Shown in pieces: positions 19,588 to 28,230 of a DNA stretch of 62,810 nt. The stretch is from Burkholderia latens (lineage in GTDB: Bacteria; Pseudomonadota; Gammaproteobacteria; Burkholderiales; Burkholderiaceae), in NCBI RefSeq assembly GCF_902499045.1, contig NZ_CABVPL010000045.1:1-62810 (forward strand), given 5' to 3'. Under the pieces are notes generated by a model. The model was not told where the DNA came from. It did no database searches and saw nothing but the letters and a program-made list of their open reading frames with translations. The stretch's first letter is position 1, and each line of letters starts with the position of its first letter. The position numbers and the translations under genes were made by a program.

Positions 19588-20346
19588 ATGCGGTTGAACG
19601 GCAAGACGGCCATCGTCACCGGAGGCGGCTCGGGTTTCGGCGAAGGCATTGCGAAGACGTATGCGCGCGAAGGCGCGAACGTCGTCGTCAACGACCTGAA
19701 CGGCGCAGCGGCCGAACGCGTCGCGAGCGAGATCGCGCTGGCCGGCGGCAAGGCGATCGCGGTCGCGGGCGACGTGTCGAAGGACGCCGACTGGCGCGCA
19801 CTGCAGGAGGCCGCGCTCGACGACTTCCAGTCGGTGCATATCGTCGTGAACAACGCCGGCACCACGCACCGCAACAAGCCGGTGCTCGACGTGACGGAAG
19901 CGGAATTCGACCGCGTGTACGCCGTGAACATGAAGAGCCTATTCTGGAGCGTGCAGACGTTCGTCCCGTACTTCCGCGCGCAGGGCGGCGGCGTGTTCGT
20001 GAACGTCGCGTCGACGGCCGGCGTGCGGCCGCGCCCGGGCCTCGTCTGGTACAACAGCACGAAAGGCGCGATGCTCACCGCGAGCAAGTCGCTCGCAGCG
20101 GAGCTCGGCGCCGATCGCATCCGCGTGAACTGCATCAACCCCGTGCTCGGCGAGACGGGCCTGATGACCGAATTCATGGGCTGCGAGGACACCCCGGAAA
20201 ATCGCCGCCGGTTCCTGGCGACGATTCCGCTCGGCCGCTTCTCGACGCCGCAGGACATCGCGAACGCGGCGCTGTATCTCGCATCCGACGAAGCCGAGTT
20301 CATCACGGGCGTCTGCCTCGAAGTCGACGGCGGGCGCTGCATCTAG
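19588..20346 (+). CDS. SDR-family oxidoreductase
   Basis: A 252-residue classical short-chain dehydrogenase. The cofactor motif is TGGGSGFG (11-18), the structural NNAG is at 88-91, and the catalytic residues are Ser142 (NVASTAG), Tyr155 and Lys159 (YNSTKG). The C-terminal ITGVCLEVDGGRCI is typical of glucose/3-oxoacyl-type SDRs. The start at 19588 has AGGAG a few bases upstream. It lies 74 bases after the aldehyde dehydrogenase gene and probably supplies the aldehyde or keto step of the same pathway. Confidence 0.92.
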   Translation: MRLNGKTAIVTGGGSGFGEGIAKTYAREGANVVVNDLNGAAAERVASEIALAGGKAIAVAGDVSKDADWRALQEAALDDFQSVHIVVNNAGTTHRNKPVLDVTEAEFDRVYAVNMKSLFWSVQTFVPYFRAQGGGVFVNVASTAGVRPRPGLVWYNSTKGAMLTASKSLAAELGADRIRVNCINPVLGETGLMTEFMGCEDTPENRRRFLATIPLGRFSTPQDIANAALYLASDEAEFITGVCLEVDGGRCI

Positions 20347-20476
20347 CCGCACGACCATGATCGCGCCGCGGGCGGCATCGGGCGGCGCCGCATTTGCGCG
20401 TAGTCATTGCTTTGCACGACCCCGGATCGGCGCGCCGCGCCGGCTCCGGCCACCACAAGAAAGGACAGGAGACAAC

Positions 20477-21781
20477 ATGGCAACATCGACGCAGTCGCTG
20501 CCGGGCTCGTCCGGCGCATTCGAGGAAGCAACCTACCGCAAGGTGTCGTGGCGGCTCACGCCGCTACTGCTGCTGTGCTACGTGGTCGCGTATCTCGACC
20601 GCGTGAACGTCGGTTTCGCGAAGCTGCAGATGGCGAGCGACCTGAATCTGAGCGACACCGTCTACGGGCTCGGCGCGGGGATCTTCTTCTTCGGCTACTT
20701 CCTGTTCGAGGTGCCGAGCAACATCATCCTGCACAAGGTCGGCGCGCGCGTGTGGATCGCGCGGATCATGGCGACGTGGGGCGTGATCTCGATCCTGACG
20801 ATGTTCGTCACGACGCCCGCGATGTTCTACGTGATGCGCTTTCTGCTCGGCGTCGCCGAAGCCGGCTTCTTCCCCGGCGTGATCCTGTACCTCACCTACT
20901 GGTACCCGGCCCATCGGCGCGGCCGGATGACGACGTTCTTCATGACCGCCGTCGCGCTGTCCGGCGTGATCGGCGGGCCGATCTCGGGCTTCATCCTGAA
21001 GGCGTTCAACGGCGTGAGCGGCTGGCACGGCTGGCAGTGGCTGTTCCTGCTCGAAGGGATCCCGTCGGTGCTGGCCGGCGTGCTCGTGTTCTTCGCGCTC
21101 GACGACCGGATCGCGAACGCGAAATGGCTCACCGACGACGAGAAGGCGCTGCTCGCGCGCAACGTCGACGCGGAGGAGGCGACGAAGGAAGACCTGCCGC
21201 TCGGCACGGTGATGTCGAGCCCGCGCGTATGGCTGATGGCGCTGATCTACTTCTCGTTCGTGATGGGGCTATACGGCGTCGGGTTCTGGCTGCCGACGAT
21301 CATCAAGACGACCGGCGTGACCGACACGGTCACGATCGGCCTGCTGTCGGCAGTTCCGTATGCAGCGGCGGTGATCGCGATGATCCTGATCGCGCGGAGC
21401 GCGGACAAGCGCCGCGAACGGCGCTGGCACCTGGCGATTCCGGCTGCGTTCGGCGCGGTGGGGCTCGTGCTGTCGGTGATCTGGGCGCACGAGACGGCGC
21501 TCGCGATGCTGGGCCTGACGCTCGCGACGATGGGCATCCTGACGACGCTGCCGCTGTTCTGGAGCCTGCCGACCGCATTCCTCGGCGGCGCGGCGGCCGC
21601 GGCCGGCATCGCGATGATCAACTCGATCGGCAACCTCGCGGGCTTCCTGAGCCCGTACCTGATGGGCTGGCTCAAGCAGGCGACGGGCACCAACGACGCG
21701 GGCATGTACATGCTCGCCGGCTTTCTCGTGCTCGGCGGACTGCTCGCGCTGTCGGTGCCGAAGCGGCTCGTCGACAAGTGA
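20477..21781 (+). CDS. MFS transporter, anion:cation symporter type
   Basis: A 434-residue inner-membrane transporter with about twelve hydrophobic helices. The opening segment LLLLCYVVAYLDRVNVGFAKLQM is the signature of the ACS subfamily (phthalate, tartrate, glucarate-type organic anions). The start is the ATG at 20477, with AGGAGA upstream. It ends the ALDH-SDR-MFS cluster, so its cargo is probably the substrate or precursor oxidised by those enzymes, possibly an organic or sugar acid (inference). Confidence 0.9.
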   Translation: MATSTQSLPGSSGAFEEATYRKVSWRLTPLLLLCYVVAYLDRVNVGFAKLQMASDLNLSDTVYGLGAGIFFFGYFLFEVPSNIILHKVGARVWIARIMATWGVISILTMFVTTPAMFYVMRFLLGVAEAGFFPGVILYLTYWYPAHRRGRMTTFFMTAVALSGVIGGPISGFILKAFNGVSGWHGWQWLFLLEGIPSVLAGVLVFFALDDRIANAKWLTDDEKALLARNVDAEEATKEDLPLGTVMSSPRVWLMALIYFSFVMGLYGVGFWLPTIIKTTGVTDTVTIGLLSAVPYAAAVIAMILIARSADKRRERRWHLAIPAAFGAVGLVLSVIWAHETALAMLGLTLATMGILTTLPLFWSLPTAFLGGAAAAAGIAMINSIGNLAGFLSPYLMGWLKQATGTNDAGMYMLAGFLVLGGLLALSVPKRLVDK

Positions 21782-22089
21782 CGACGCGGGGCGTAACGGG
21801 TCGTGCGCCTTTTCCGCAGCGGCCTCCCGTTGCACCTCTCACCCTGTCGCGCCCGTCGTCGCGACCCGGTATGGACAAAAACGCCCGGCACCGACGCTCA
21901 GTCGGGCCGGGTGCCCCGACGAATAAGATAAATCCCAATTTATTTCGAATTATTTGCGTAAAGGTCAATTAATTATTGGAGTCATTTGTTTCCATTGCAT
22001 TTTTCGATGACGATCGATAACCATCTCAATAATTGCGGGATATTTGCGAATGAGGTAAAAGGAAATTTTATTCCTGACTCACTTCGTCG
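21782..22089. other. AT-rich intergenic region upstream of vgrG, with a hairpin
   Basis: A 308-base gap. A stem with one bulged base lies at 21884-21911 (CCCGGC and CCGAC pairing with GTCGG and GCCGGG); it is preceded by AAAAA and so reads as an intrinsic terminator on the minus strand, though it may also end the MFS transcript. From about 21925 to 22080 composition shifts abruptly to AT-rich sequence, the likely promoter of the VgrG cassette and a sign of acquired DNA. No clear Shine-Dalgarno precedes the vgrG start. Confidence 0.55.
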
Positions 22090-25000
22090 ATGAAAAATGC
22101 ACAAGGCACTGAGCCTGACAGCATGCCGCCTTCGTTCCGGTCCCGCACGCTGTCTATCTCCGGCATGGCCTTGCCCACATACGGAATGGATGCGTTACCG
22201 GTATTCGTTCCGGTACGATTGCAAGGCATCGAATCAATGGGCCGTATCGACGCGTGCCATTATCGCGTTACGCTGCGCACCGACGCCGCTTATGCCTTTT
22301 CCCCGAGCACAACAGCCAATCTCGATCTGGATAAGGTAGTCGGCACCGAGGTCACCGTTTCGATTCAACTCGACGGCGCGGAATATTCCATTTCCGCATT
22401 GGCTCGTCATGCCGGACTCGTCAACCTCCGCACAGGCACACGCGAGATTACCGGTCTTGTCGAAGCCGCACGGATTGTCGGGCAGGACAAGGACACCATC
22501 CTGTACGAACTGGAACTGCGCCCATGGCTTTATCGCGCGACGCTTACTCAGGATTGCAGAATCTTTCAAGAAATGAGCGTCGTCGAGATCACCGACGCCG
22601 TGCTGGCGAAATATCCGTACACGGCCGACAAGCGTCTGGCCGGCGCCTTTCGCGGAATCTATCCGAAGCGCGACATGCAGCGTCAGGCGTTCGAATCGGA
22701 TTGGGCGTTCCTGCAACGACTGTGGGAGGAATGGGGGATCTGGTGGTGGTTCGAGCACGACGACGGCCGTCATCGTCTGGTCTTGTGCGACACGCTCGGC
22801 GGCCATCGGCCGCACGGCGGCGCGTATGCGACGCTGCGCTATCTGCCGCCCGACGGCAAGCGCATCGACGAAGAACACATTCATGCGCTGTCGGTGACCA
22901 GTCGGCTCACGGCCGGCCGTGTCACCGTGACGGACCACGACTACACGCGTCCACGTGCGAAGCTGGCGGTTTCCGAAGCGCACCCACGCGAGACGGCCAG
23001 CGCCGACGGCGAGATTTACGCGTGGGTCGACGCGAGCCAGCCGCTGGCGGGTGCGCAAGGGCTGGACGGCCAGCCGAACGATTCGGAGCAGGAAGCGCGC
23101 CATTTCGCGCGCGTGCGACTTGACGCACAACGCTGCGCGGGGCTGCGCGCCCATGGCGCGGGCAACCTGCGCGGGCTGACGGTCGGCCGCACATTCACGC
23201 TGACCGGCTATCCGCAGCAAGCCGCGAACCGCGAATATGTCGTCGTGTCCTGTACGCTCGACATCGAGGAAATCGGCAATCGTTCGGGCCTAGAGCAAAC
23301 GTACCGAGTCGACACACGGTTCGAACTCCTGCCGGCCGATGAACCGTTCCGGCTGACACCCAGTGTCGGCAAACCCGTGTTGAGCGGCCCGGAAAAAGCG
23401 ATCGTCGTAGGACCGTCCGGACAAGAGGTCTGGACCGACCCATACGGCCGGGTGAAAGTGCAGTTCGAGTGGGATCGCCAGGGCGTGCACGACGAGAACG
23501 CCGGCATCTGGCTGCGCGTGTTGTCGCCGTGGCAAGGCGTCGACATGGGCGCGACGTTCATTCCGCGAATCGGCCATGAAGTGGCGGTGATGCACTACTA
23601 CGGCGATCCGGATTTGCCGGTGATCGCGGGCAGTCTCGTGAACGCGTTTCGTCAGCCGGCGCTGGATCTGTCGCAGGCGCACAATCAGGCCGTGTCGATA
23701 ATACGGGGGCGAGAGTTCCAAGGTACGGCATCGGGCCACGTCGCCATCGACGATACACAGGGGCAAATTCAGACGCAGTTGGCAAGCGATGCAGGCGCGT
23801 CACAGCTCAGTCTCGGCAACCTGCGGCGCCTCCTTCGGAAGACAGGCCGGGCCGAGGCGCGCGGCAAGGGCTTCGATCTGCGCACCGACTTCTGGGGCGT
23901 GATGCGTGCGGTGAAGGGCTTGTTCGTGACGACCGACGGTCAACCAGGCGGCGCGGGCCACGCGAAGCACGCCGGGGAAGCCATCGGCCGGCTGACGCGG
24001 GCACACGCACTGCAGGAGAGTCTGTGCGGGCTGGCGCAACGGCATGACGCGCAGCAACCGGACGCGGACCAAAGCAACGTCGCGAGGATGATCAAGACTC
24101 GCAACGATGCACTGCGAGGAAATCCAACGGGCGATGCAGATGACTTCCCGGAGCTGATGGAGCCCGACATCGTGTTGGCCAGCCCGACGGGTATCAGTAT
24201 GGCCACCGGGGGTAGTACGCATATTGCCAGCGACGACGATGTGGCCGTGACGAGCGGCCGGGATACTGGCCTGGCGGTCGGCCGGTCGCTGTTCGCGAGC
24301 GTGGCGAACGCATTCATTTTGTTCGTACATAAGGCGGGCATGGCGCTGGTCGCCGCGCGCGGCAAGATCCGCATCGAAGCCCAGACGGACGGGATCGAAG
24401 TCACGGCCAAGCAGTTGGTCAAGATCGCCAGCACGACAGACAGCCTTCATTTGTACGCGATGAAGGAAATCGTGTTTCACGCGGGCAGTACGGAGGTCCG
24501 CATCAGCGAACAGGGTTATGTGGTGCGGACGGCGGGCGAGCATACGGTCTATGCGGGCAGTCATCTGAATGAGGGGCCGCAATCCCGGCCGATCCGCTTT
24601 CCGGTGACGCCCGACCGTCCCGGGCGGTTTGCCGCGCATTTTGTGTTGATGGAGCCTGACAGCGGGTTCGCGCTGCCGAATCAGCCTTATCGGGTCACGC
24701 TGGACGACGGGCGCGTGATCGGCGGCGTCAGCAATGACCTGGGTGAAACGGCGCTGGTGACCAGCCATGAGGTCGTGTTCGGCACGGTCGAGGTACTGGC
24801 GGCCAGCGATCCGGACAAGGTGATTGCCGTCAATCGGGCGGCCGTCGTGCGCGATAACACGACGCCTTATACAGCCAACGCGCCGAACGCTGACAAGCGG
24901 ACAGCGAGGATCAACGGGCGGACGGCAAGTACGCCGGAACAGGGAGCGACGTCCGGCAAGCAACGGCCCGAGTTCGCGACCTGCGATCCGCTTAATTTCG

Positions 25001-25974
25001 GGTTGCGGTTCCATCACTTTATCCACGGGGCCAAACAGAGCGATGTGCCGGAGAATCGGCCGCGTAATGATGTCGTGTATCCGGTGACGAAGGCTTATAC
25101 GGCGGGGATCAAGGACGCGCTCACAGGGATTCCGTGGGCAGAGTTCAGGACGGTAGACGGTTCGGTTTCGCTCGAACTGAAGATCGCCATCACGAGGGTG
25201 GTCGGTCGGATTCTGTTTGATGCGCTTGGCGCGGGGCCTTTTGGTTTGTCGAAGGGCTATGCCGACGAGTCGGAGGGGGCGATGCCACGTATTGCCATCG
25301 TTGACGCGAATACAGGGCAAGAGAAATACAACATGCGCCCTGATGTCAGCGCGTCATTTGTTACCAAAGCATGGGTCATGGCCATGCAGGAGCAAGAGAT
25401 CACAAAGATTATTGCGGGAGCAGATGACGCAACCACCCTGAATGGAAAGCTCAAGTCGTTTGCCGACCTGCTTTACCACGAGGCACGGCACTGCCAGCAA
25501 ACCTTCTGGATGATGGCGCTACTTCGGCAACATGGTGGAGACTACGCGGCGTTCTCGCAAATTCATACTATTTACCAGCGCTACACTCATGAAAACATCT
25601 ATGGGACAGCCGAAAAAATCCACATTCCCTACGACGGCCGCGTCATAACCGGATTGCATCGAATGCTGGTATTCCACTACTACTGGATGATTTCGTATTT
25701 GCGGAATCAAGCAGGCGGGACCTATGTGAAGCCGGATATTCCTGTTGTGCAGGCCGAAGTGTGCAAGCTGCTCAACGTGTCGCCTGAGACGGCGGCGAAG
25801 ATGATGAGTTTTGAAGAAGGTTACCGGAGTCAATTACATGAAGAAGACGCCTATGCGTGTGCGGGTGTGGTACAGGACTATTGGGACCGTCCTGATCGCG
25901 CTCTCGTGCTTAACCCCGGTACATGCACAGCCGACTATGCCACCGCCCTCAGAGCCATTGGCGCAAGGAGTTGA
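22090..25974 (+). CDS. vgrG: Evolved VgrG with C-terminal zinc-metallopeptidase-like effector domain
   Basis: A 1294-residue T6SS spike protein. Residues about 25-420 are the gp27-like VgrG core, and about 420-490 form the gp5 OB-fold (SGQEVWTDPYGRVKVQFEWDRQG). A DUF2345 region covers about 530-830 and a small transthyretin-like linker about 846-915 (YRVTLDDGRVIGG). From about 964 begins a unique effector domain containing HEARH at 1130-1134, an HExxH zinc-protease motif. A later acidic stretch (HEEDAYACAG) could give the third ligand. The layout recalls P. aeruginosa VgrG2b, a metallopeptidase effector acting in the periplasm. The start is uncertain for lack of a good Shine-Dalgarno. No T6SS core genes are nearby. 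Confidence 0.88.
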   Translation: MKNAQGTEPDSMPPSFRSRTLSISGMALPTYGMDALPVFVPVRLQGIESMGRIDACHYRVTLRTDAAYAFSPSTTANLDLDKVVGTEVTVSIQLDGAEYSISALARHAGLVNLRTGTREITGLVEAARIVGQDKDTILYELELRPWLYRATLTQDCRIFQEMSVVEITDAVLAKYPYTADKRLAGAFRGIYPKRDMQRQAFESDWAFLQRLWEEWGIWWWFEHDDGRHRLVLCDTLGGHRPHGGAYATLRYLPPDGKRIDEEHIHALSVTSRLTAGRVTVTDHDYTRPRAKLAVSEAHPRETASADGEIYAWVDASQPLAGAQGLDGQPNDSEQEARHFARVRLDAQRCAGLRAHGAGNLRGLTVGRTFTLTGYPQQAANREYVVVSCTLDIEEIGNRSGLEQTYRVDTRFELLPADEPFRLTPSVGKPVLSGPEKAIVVGPSGQEVWTDPYGRVKVQFEWDRQGVHDENAGIWLRVLSPWQGVDMGATFIPRIGHEVAVMHYYGDPDLPVIAGSLVNAFRQPALDLSQAHNQAVSIIRGREFQGTASGHVAIDDTQGQIQTQLASDAGASQLSLGNLRRLLRKTGRAEARGKGFDLRTDFWGVMRAVKGLFVTTDGQPGGAGHAKHAGEAIGRLTRAHALQESLCGLAQRHDAQQPDADQSNVARMIKTRNDALRGNPTGDADDFPELMEPDIVLASPTGISMATGGSTHIASDDDVAVTSGRDTGLAVGRSLFASVANAFILFVHKAGMALVAARGKIRIEAQTDGIEVTAKQLVKIASTTDSLHLYAMKEIVFHAGSTEVRISEQGYVVRTAGEHTVYAGSHLNEGPQSRPIRFPVTPDRPGRFAAHFVLMEPDSGFALPNQPYRVTLDDGRVIGGVSNDLGETALVTSHEVVFGTVEVLAASDPDKVIAVNRAAVVRDNTTPYTANAPNADKRTARINGRTASTPEQGATSGKQRPEFATCDPLNFGLRFHHFIHGAKQSDVPENRPRNDVVYPVTKAYTAGIKDALTGIPWAEFRTVDGSVSLELKIAITRVVGRILFDALGAGPFGLSKGYADESEGAMPRIAIVDANTGQEKYNMRPDVSASFVTKAWVMAMQEQEITKIIAGADDATTLNGKLKSFADLLYHEARHCQQTFWMMALLRQHGGDYAAFSQIHTIYQRYTHENIYGTAEKIHIPYDGRVITGLHRMLVFHYYWMISYLRNQAGGTYVKPDIPVVQAEVCKLLNVSPETAAKMMSFEEGYRSQLHEEDAYACAGVVQDYWDRPDRALVLNPGTCTADYATALRAIGARS

Positions 25975-26815
25975 CGTGACGAATCATGCTGATGAGCAGC
26001 GTGCGATGGTGTACCGCATCCTGATGGACGCGATGGCGATTCTGCGCGATGACAAGCCGTTTAACCCATCAGAGACCATCTTCGGTCGAATCGTCGATAC
26101 AGAATCACACGCTCGATCAGAAGGGCGACGCTATCTTTACGCCAGTCGGCTGTCGCCTTCAACTACAGTTTCCTTTTCGACATTCGACGATCCAGACGAT
26201 TACAGTGCTGACCGTTCGAAGGTTAAGATCGTCCCGACTGGATTTATTTTACAGTTAAGTCCAATGATCGCCGGCCTTCCCGACACAGAAATCAAGGCCC
26301 TTCTCCAATTGGAGGACTATTGGGTCGATTCAAACGGGAATCGTGAATACGGAAATGAGATGATGGTGCGCGATCCGAAGATGCCAAACCTGCAATCCTT
26401 TCGCTATCGCGCAAAAGACACTCCGGGCAGCAAGTTCCCCGTTAATGTCTCTCTCTTTTACGCCAATCCATTGGATGGGTCGTTTCCACAAATGCTGGGT
26501 GAAGTTACGATAAGACGCGTCTACACAATTCTGACCCCCGAGGAACGCAAACAACGCCGCCTCGAACAACAGCAGGCAAAGCGAAAAAAGTACGGCGAGA
26601 TGACCCTGTGCACCGGCATGCTCTGCCCCGAAACGGGATGGTGGCAGGGATTCACCACGCTCTCGGGCTCAGATCGATTGCTCGTCAAGAAAGGGCAAAG
26701 ATTTCCCACGGTCCGTACGTTGACGCCTCAGGAAGAGCGTGAACAACAACGACACAGCGAGTCCGTCGCGGGCCAGTGGATGTGGTTGAAGGCGGAACCC
26801 AACGATCCAACATGA
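25838..26815 (+). CDS. Predicted periplasmic immunity protein to the VgrG metallopeptidase
   Basis: A 325-residue protein that begins inside the vgrG gene in another frame, overlapping its last 137 bases. The ATG at 25838 has GGAG at 25826-25829. It opens a convincing Sec signal peptide: a basic start (MKKTPMRVRVWYR), a hydrophobic core TIGTVLIALSCL and cleavage after VHA. The mature part has no family I recognise. A later GTG at 25976, preceded by AAGGAG, would give a non-exported form. Position directly after an effector-bearing VgrG and export to the periplasm fit an immunity protein, as with PA0261 beside vgrG2b. GC is lower than in flanking genes. Confidence 0.78.
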   Translation: MKKTPMRVRVWYRTIGTVLIALSCLTPVHAQPTMPPPSEPLAQGVDVTNHADEQRAMVYRILMDAMAILRDDKPFNPSETIFGRIVDTESHARSEGRRYLYASRLSPSTTVSFSTFDDPDDYSADRSKVKIVPTGFILQLSPMIAGLPDTEIKALLQLEDYWVDSNGNREYGNEMMVRDPKMPNLQSFRYRAKDTPGSKFPVNVSLFYANPLDGSFPQMLGEVTIRRVYTILTPEERKQRRLEQQQAKRKKYGEMTLCTGMLCPETGWWQGFTTLSGSDRLLVKKGQRFPTVRTLTPQEEREQQRHSESVAGQWMWLKAEPNDPT

Positions 26816-26943
26816 TGGATACCTGACCTGAATTCTCACGCACGAACCGGACGAAGCCCTTCCGATGAATTTCTCGACATTCCGGACACGCCTGCCCGAC
26901 GTTGCCGCAACAAAGTCCGACGACATAACCCCATCAGCACAAA

Positions 26944-26979
26944 AAATGCCCCGAAGGCCATCCGGCGTTCGGGGCATTT
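26944..26979. terminator. Bidirectional terminator between the T6SS cassette and hemY
   Basis: A perfect 12-base stem (26944-26955 with 26968-26979) whose arms begin with AAA and end with TTT, with six As before it. It can end transcription of the immunity gene from the left and of hemY from the right. Confidence 0.85.
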
Positions 26980-27040
26980 CTCACTTCTATTACGCAATGG
27001 GAAGCGGGCCGCCTGAAAGCGGCCGCCCGCCCTGCCAGCA

Positions 27041-28228
27041 TCAAACCACGGTGATCGCGAGCGCGCTTTCGCGGTAGTGCTTCGCCGCCTTGTCGGTTTC
27101 GCCGAGATGCTCGAACAGGCGCGCGAGCGCACGGTGCGTGCGCACCTTCAACGCCTCGTTGTCGGCCAGCTTCAGCGCCGCCTCAAGGAACGACTGCGCC
27201 TTGCCCCACAGCTGCTGCTGCTGACACAAACGACCGAGCGCGAACAGCAGGTCGGCATCTTCGGGATGATCCTTCTTCCACCCTTCGGCCTTCTGGATCA
27301 GCGGCAGCGCATCGCCGCCTGCCGTGTCCGGATAGCGGCGCAGCAGCCGCGCATCCCAGTTGTGCGCGAGCGCTTCCTCGACGATACGGCGCGCTTCCGT
27401 GCGGCGCTCGAGCGCCACCAGCAGGTCGGCGGCCAGATCGGCGAGGCGCGGCGACTGACGCTCGAGCGGCGACAGCGATTGCCACACCTCGAGCAGCGCG
27501 TCCGGATCGTGCCGGCGTTCTCGCAGCAGATTCTCGGCCGCCTGCTGGCGCAGCCGCACGGCCGCGGCCGGATGCAGCGCCTCGCGCTTCTCGAGCGCCT
27601 TCGCGAGCTTCAGCACCTCGGCCCAGTTCTTCAACTGCTGCTGCGCGCGCAGCGCGATCTGTTGCGCATGGATACGCTTGCCGCCCGCCTGCATGTCGGC
27701 CAGCGCGGCGAGCGCGCCGTCGGCATCGCGCGCATCCGCGCGCATGTCGGCCGCGGCGAGCAGCCGCGCGTCCTGCCATTCAGGCGCGTCGACCTTCGAC
27801 AGCCAGTCGTCGCGGCGCGCGTACTCGTGCATCCGGTGCGCGGCGGTCGCCGCGACGAGGCTCGCCGCGCCCTGGTTCGCATCGACCGCGAGCGCGTCGC
27901 GCGCAGCCTTCTCGGCGCGCGAGAAGCGGCCCGCGTACAGGTTCGCGATCGCATCGCGCAGCGACGCGGCCGCCTTCTCGTTGCGCGAACGCGCGCGATA
28001 CGCGGCGACCCGCTGCGGCATGCGCCAGATGTTGCGCACGATGCGCAGCAGCGCATACACGACGATGAACAGCACGACGATGGCGATCACGAACAGGTTC
28101 AGCGACACGTCGACCCGGTACGGCGGATAGACGAGCAGCACCTGCCCCGCATCGAAACGGCCGACGGTGGCGAGTGCCGCGGCGATCGCGAACAGGATCG
28201 CGAGCCAGACGATTCCTCGAAGCGTCAT
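27041..28228 (-). CDS. hemY: HemY-type TPR protein of the heme gene cluster
   Basis: A 395-residue inner-membrane protein. Two N-terminal helices (about 4-22 and 40-62) with the RVDVSLNLFVIAIVV segment mark the HemY_N domain, followed by a helical repeat (TPR-like) region to the C-terminus with GRFSRAEKAARDALA and related repeats. Despite its name this family is not the protoporphyrinogen oxidase called HemY in Bacillus; its exact role in heme synthesis is not established. It begins two bases after the hemDX stop, so hemC-hemDX-hemY forms one operon. Confidence 0.9.
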   Translation of the reverse strand: MTLRGIVWLAILFAIAAALATVGRFDAGQVLLVYPPYRVDVSLNLFVIAIVVLFIVVYALLRIVRNIWRMPQRVAAYRARSRNEKAAASLRDAIANLYAGRFSRAEKAARDALAVDANQGAASLVAATAAHRMHEYARRDDWLSKVDAPEWQDARLLAAADMRADARDADGALAALADMQAGGKRIHAQQIALRAQQQLKNWAEVLKLAKALEKREALHPAAAVRLRQQAAENLLRERRHDPDALLEVWQSLSPLERQSPRLADLAADLLVALERRTEARRIVEEALAHNWDARLLRRYPDTAGGDALPLIQKAEGWKKDHPEDADLLFALGRLCQQQQLWGKAQSFLEAALKLADNEALKVRTHRALARLFEHLGETDKAAKHYRESALAITVV

Positions 28229-28230
28229 CG

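Noticed and set aside
21882-21913. Hairpin at 21884-21911 as the definite terminator of the MFS gene
   Set aside because: The T-run lies on the minus strand, where no gene reads through; no T-run follows on the plus strand, so the direction is unproven.
25976-26815. GTG at 25976, with AAGGAG six bases earlier, as the only start of the immunity gene
   Set aside because: It would discard an excellent signal peptide encoded from 25838 with its own GGAG. A secondary internal start is still possible.
22090-26815. Complete T6SS locus
   Set aside because: No sheath, baseplate, TssM or ClpV genes are present; only VgrG plus immunity here, and Hcp plus effector plus immunity elsewhere.
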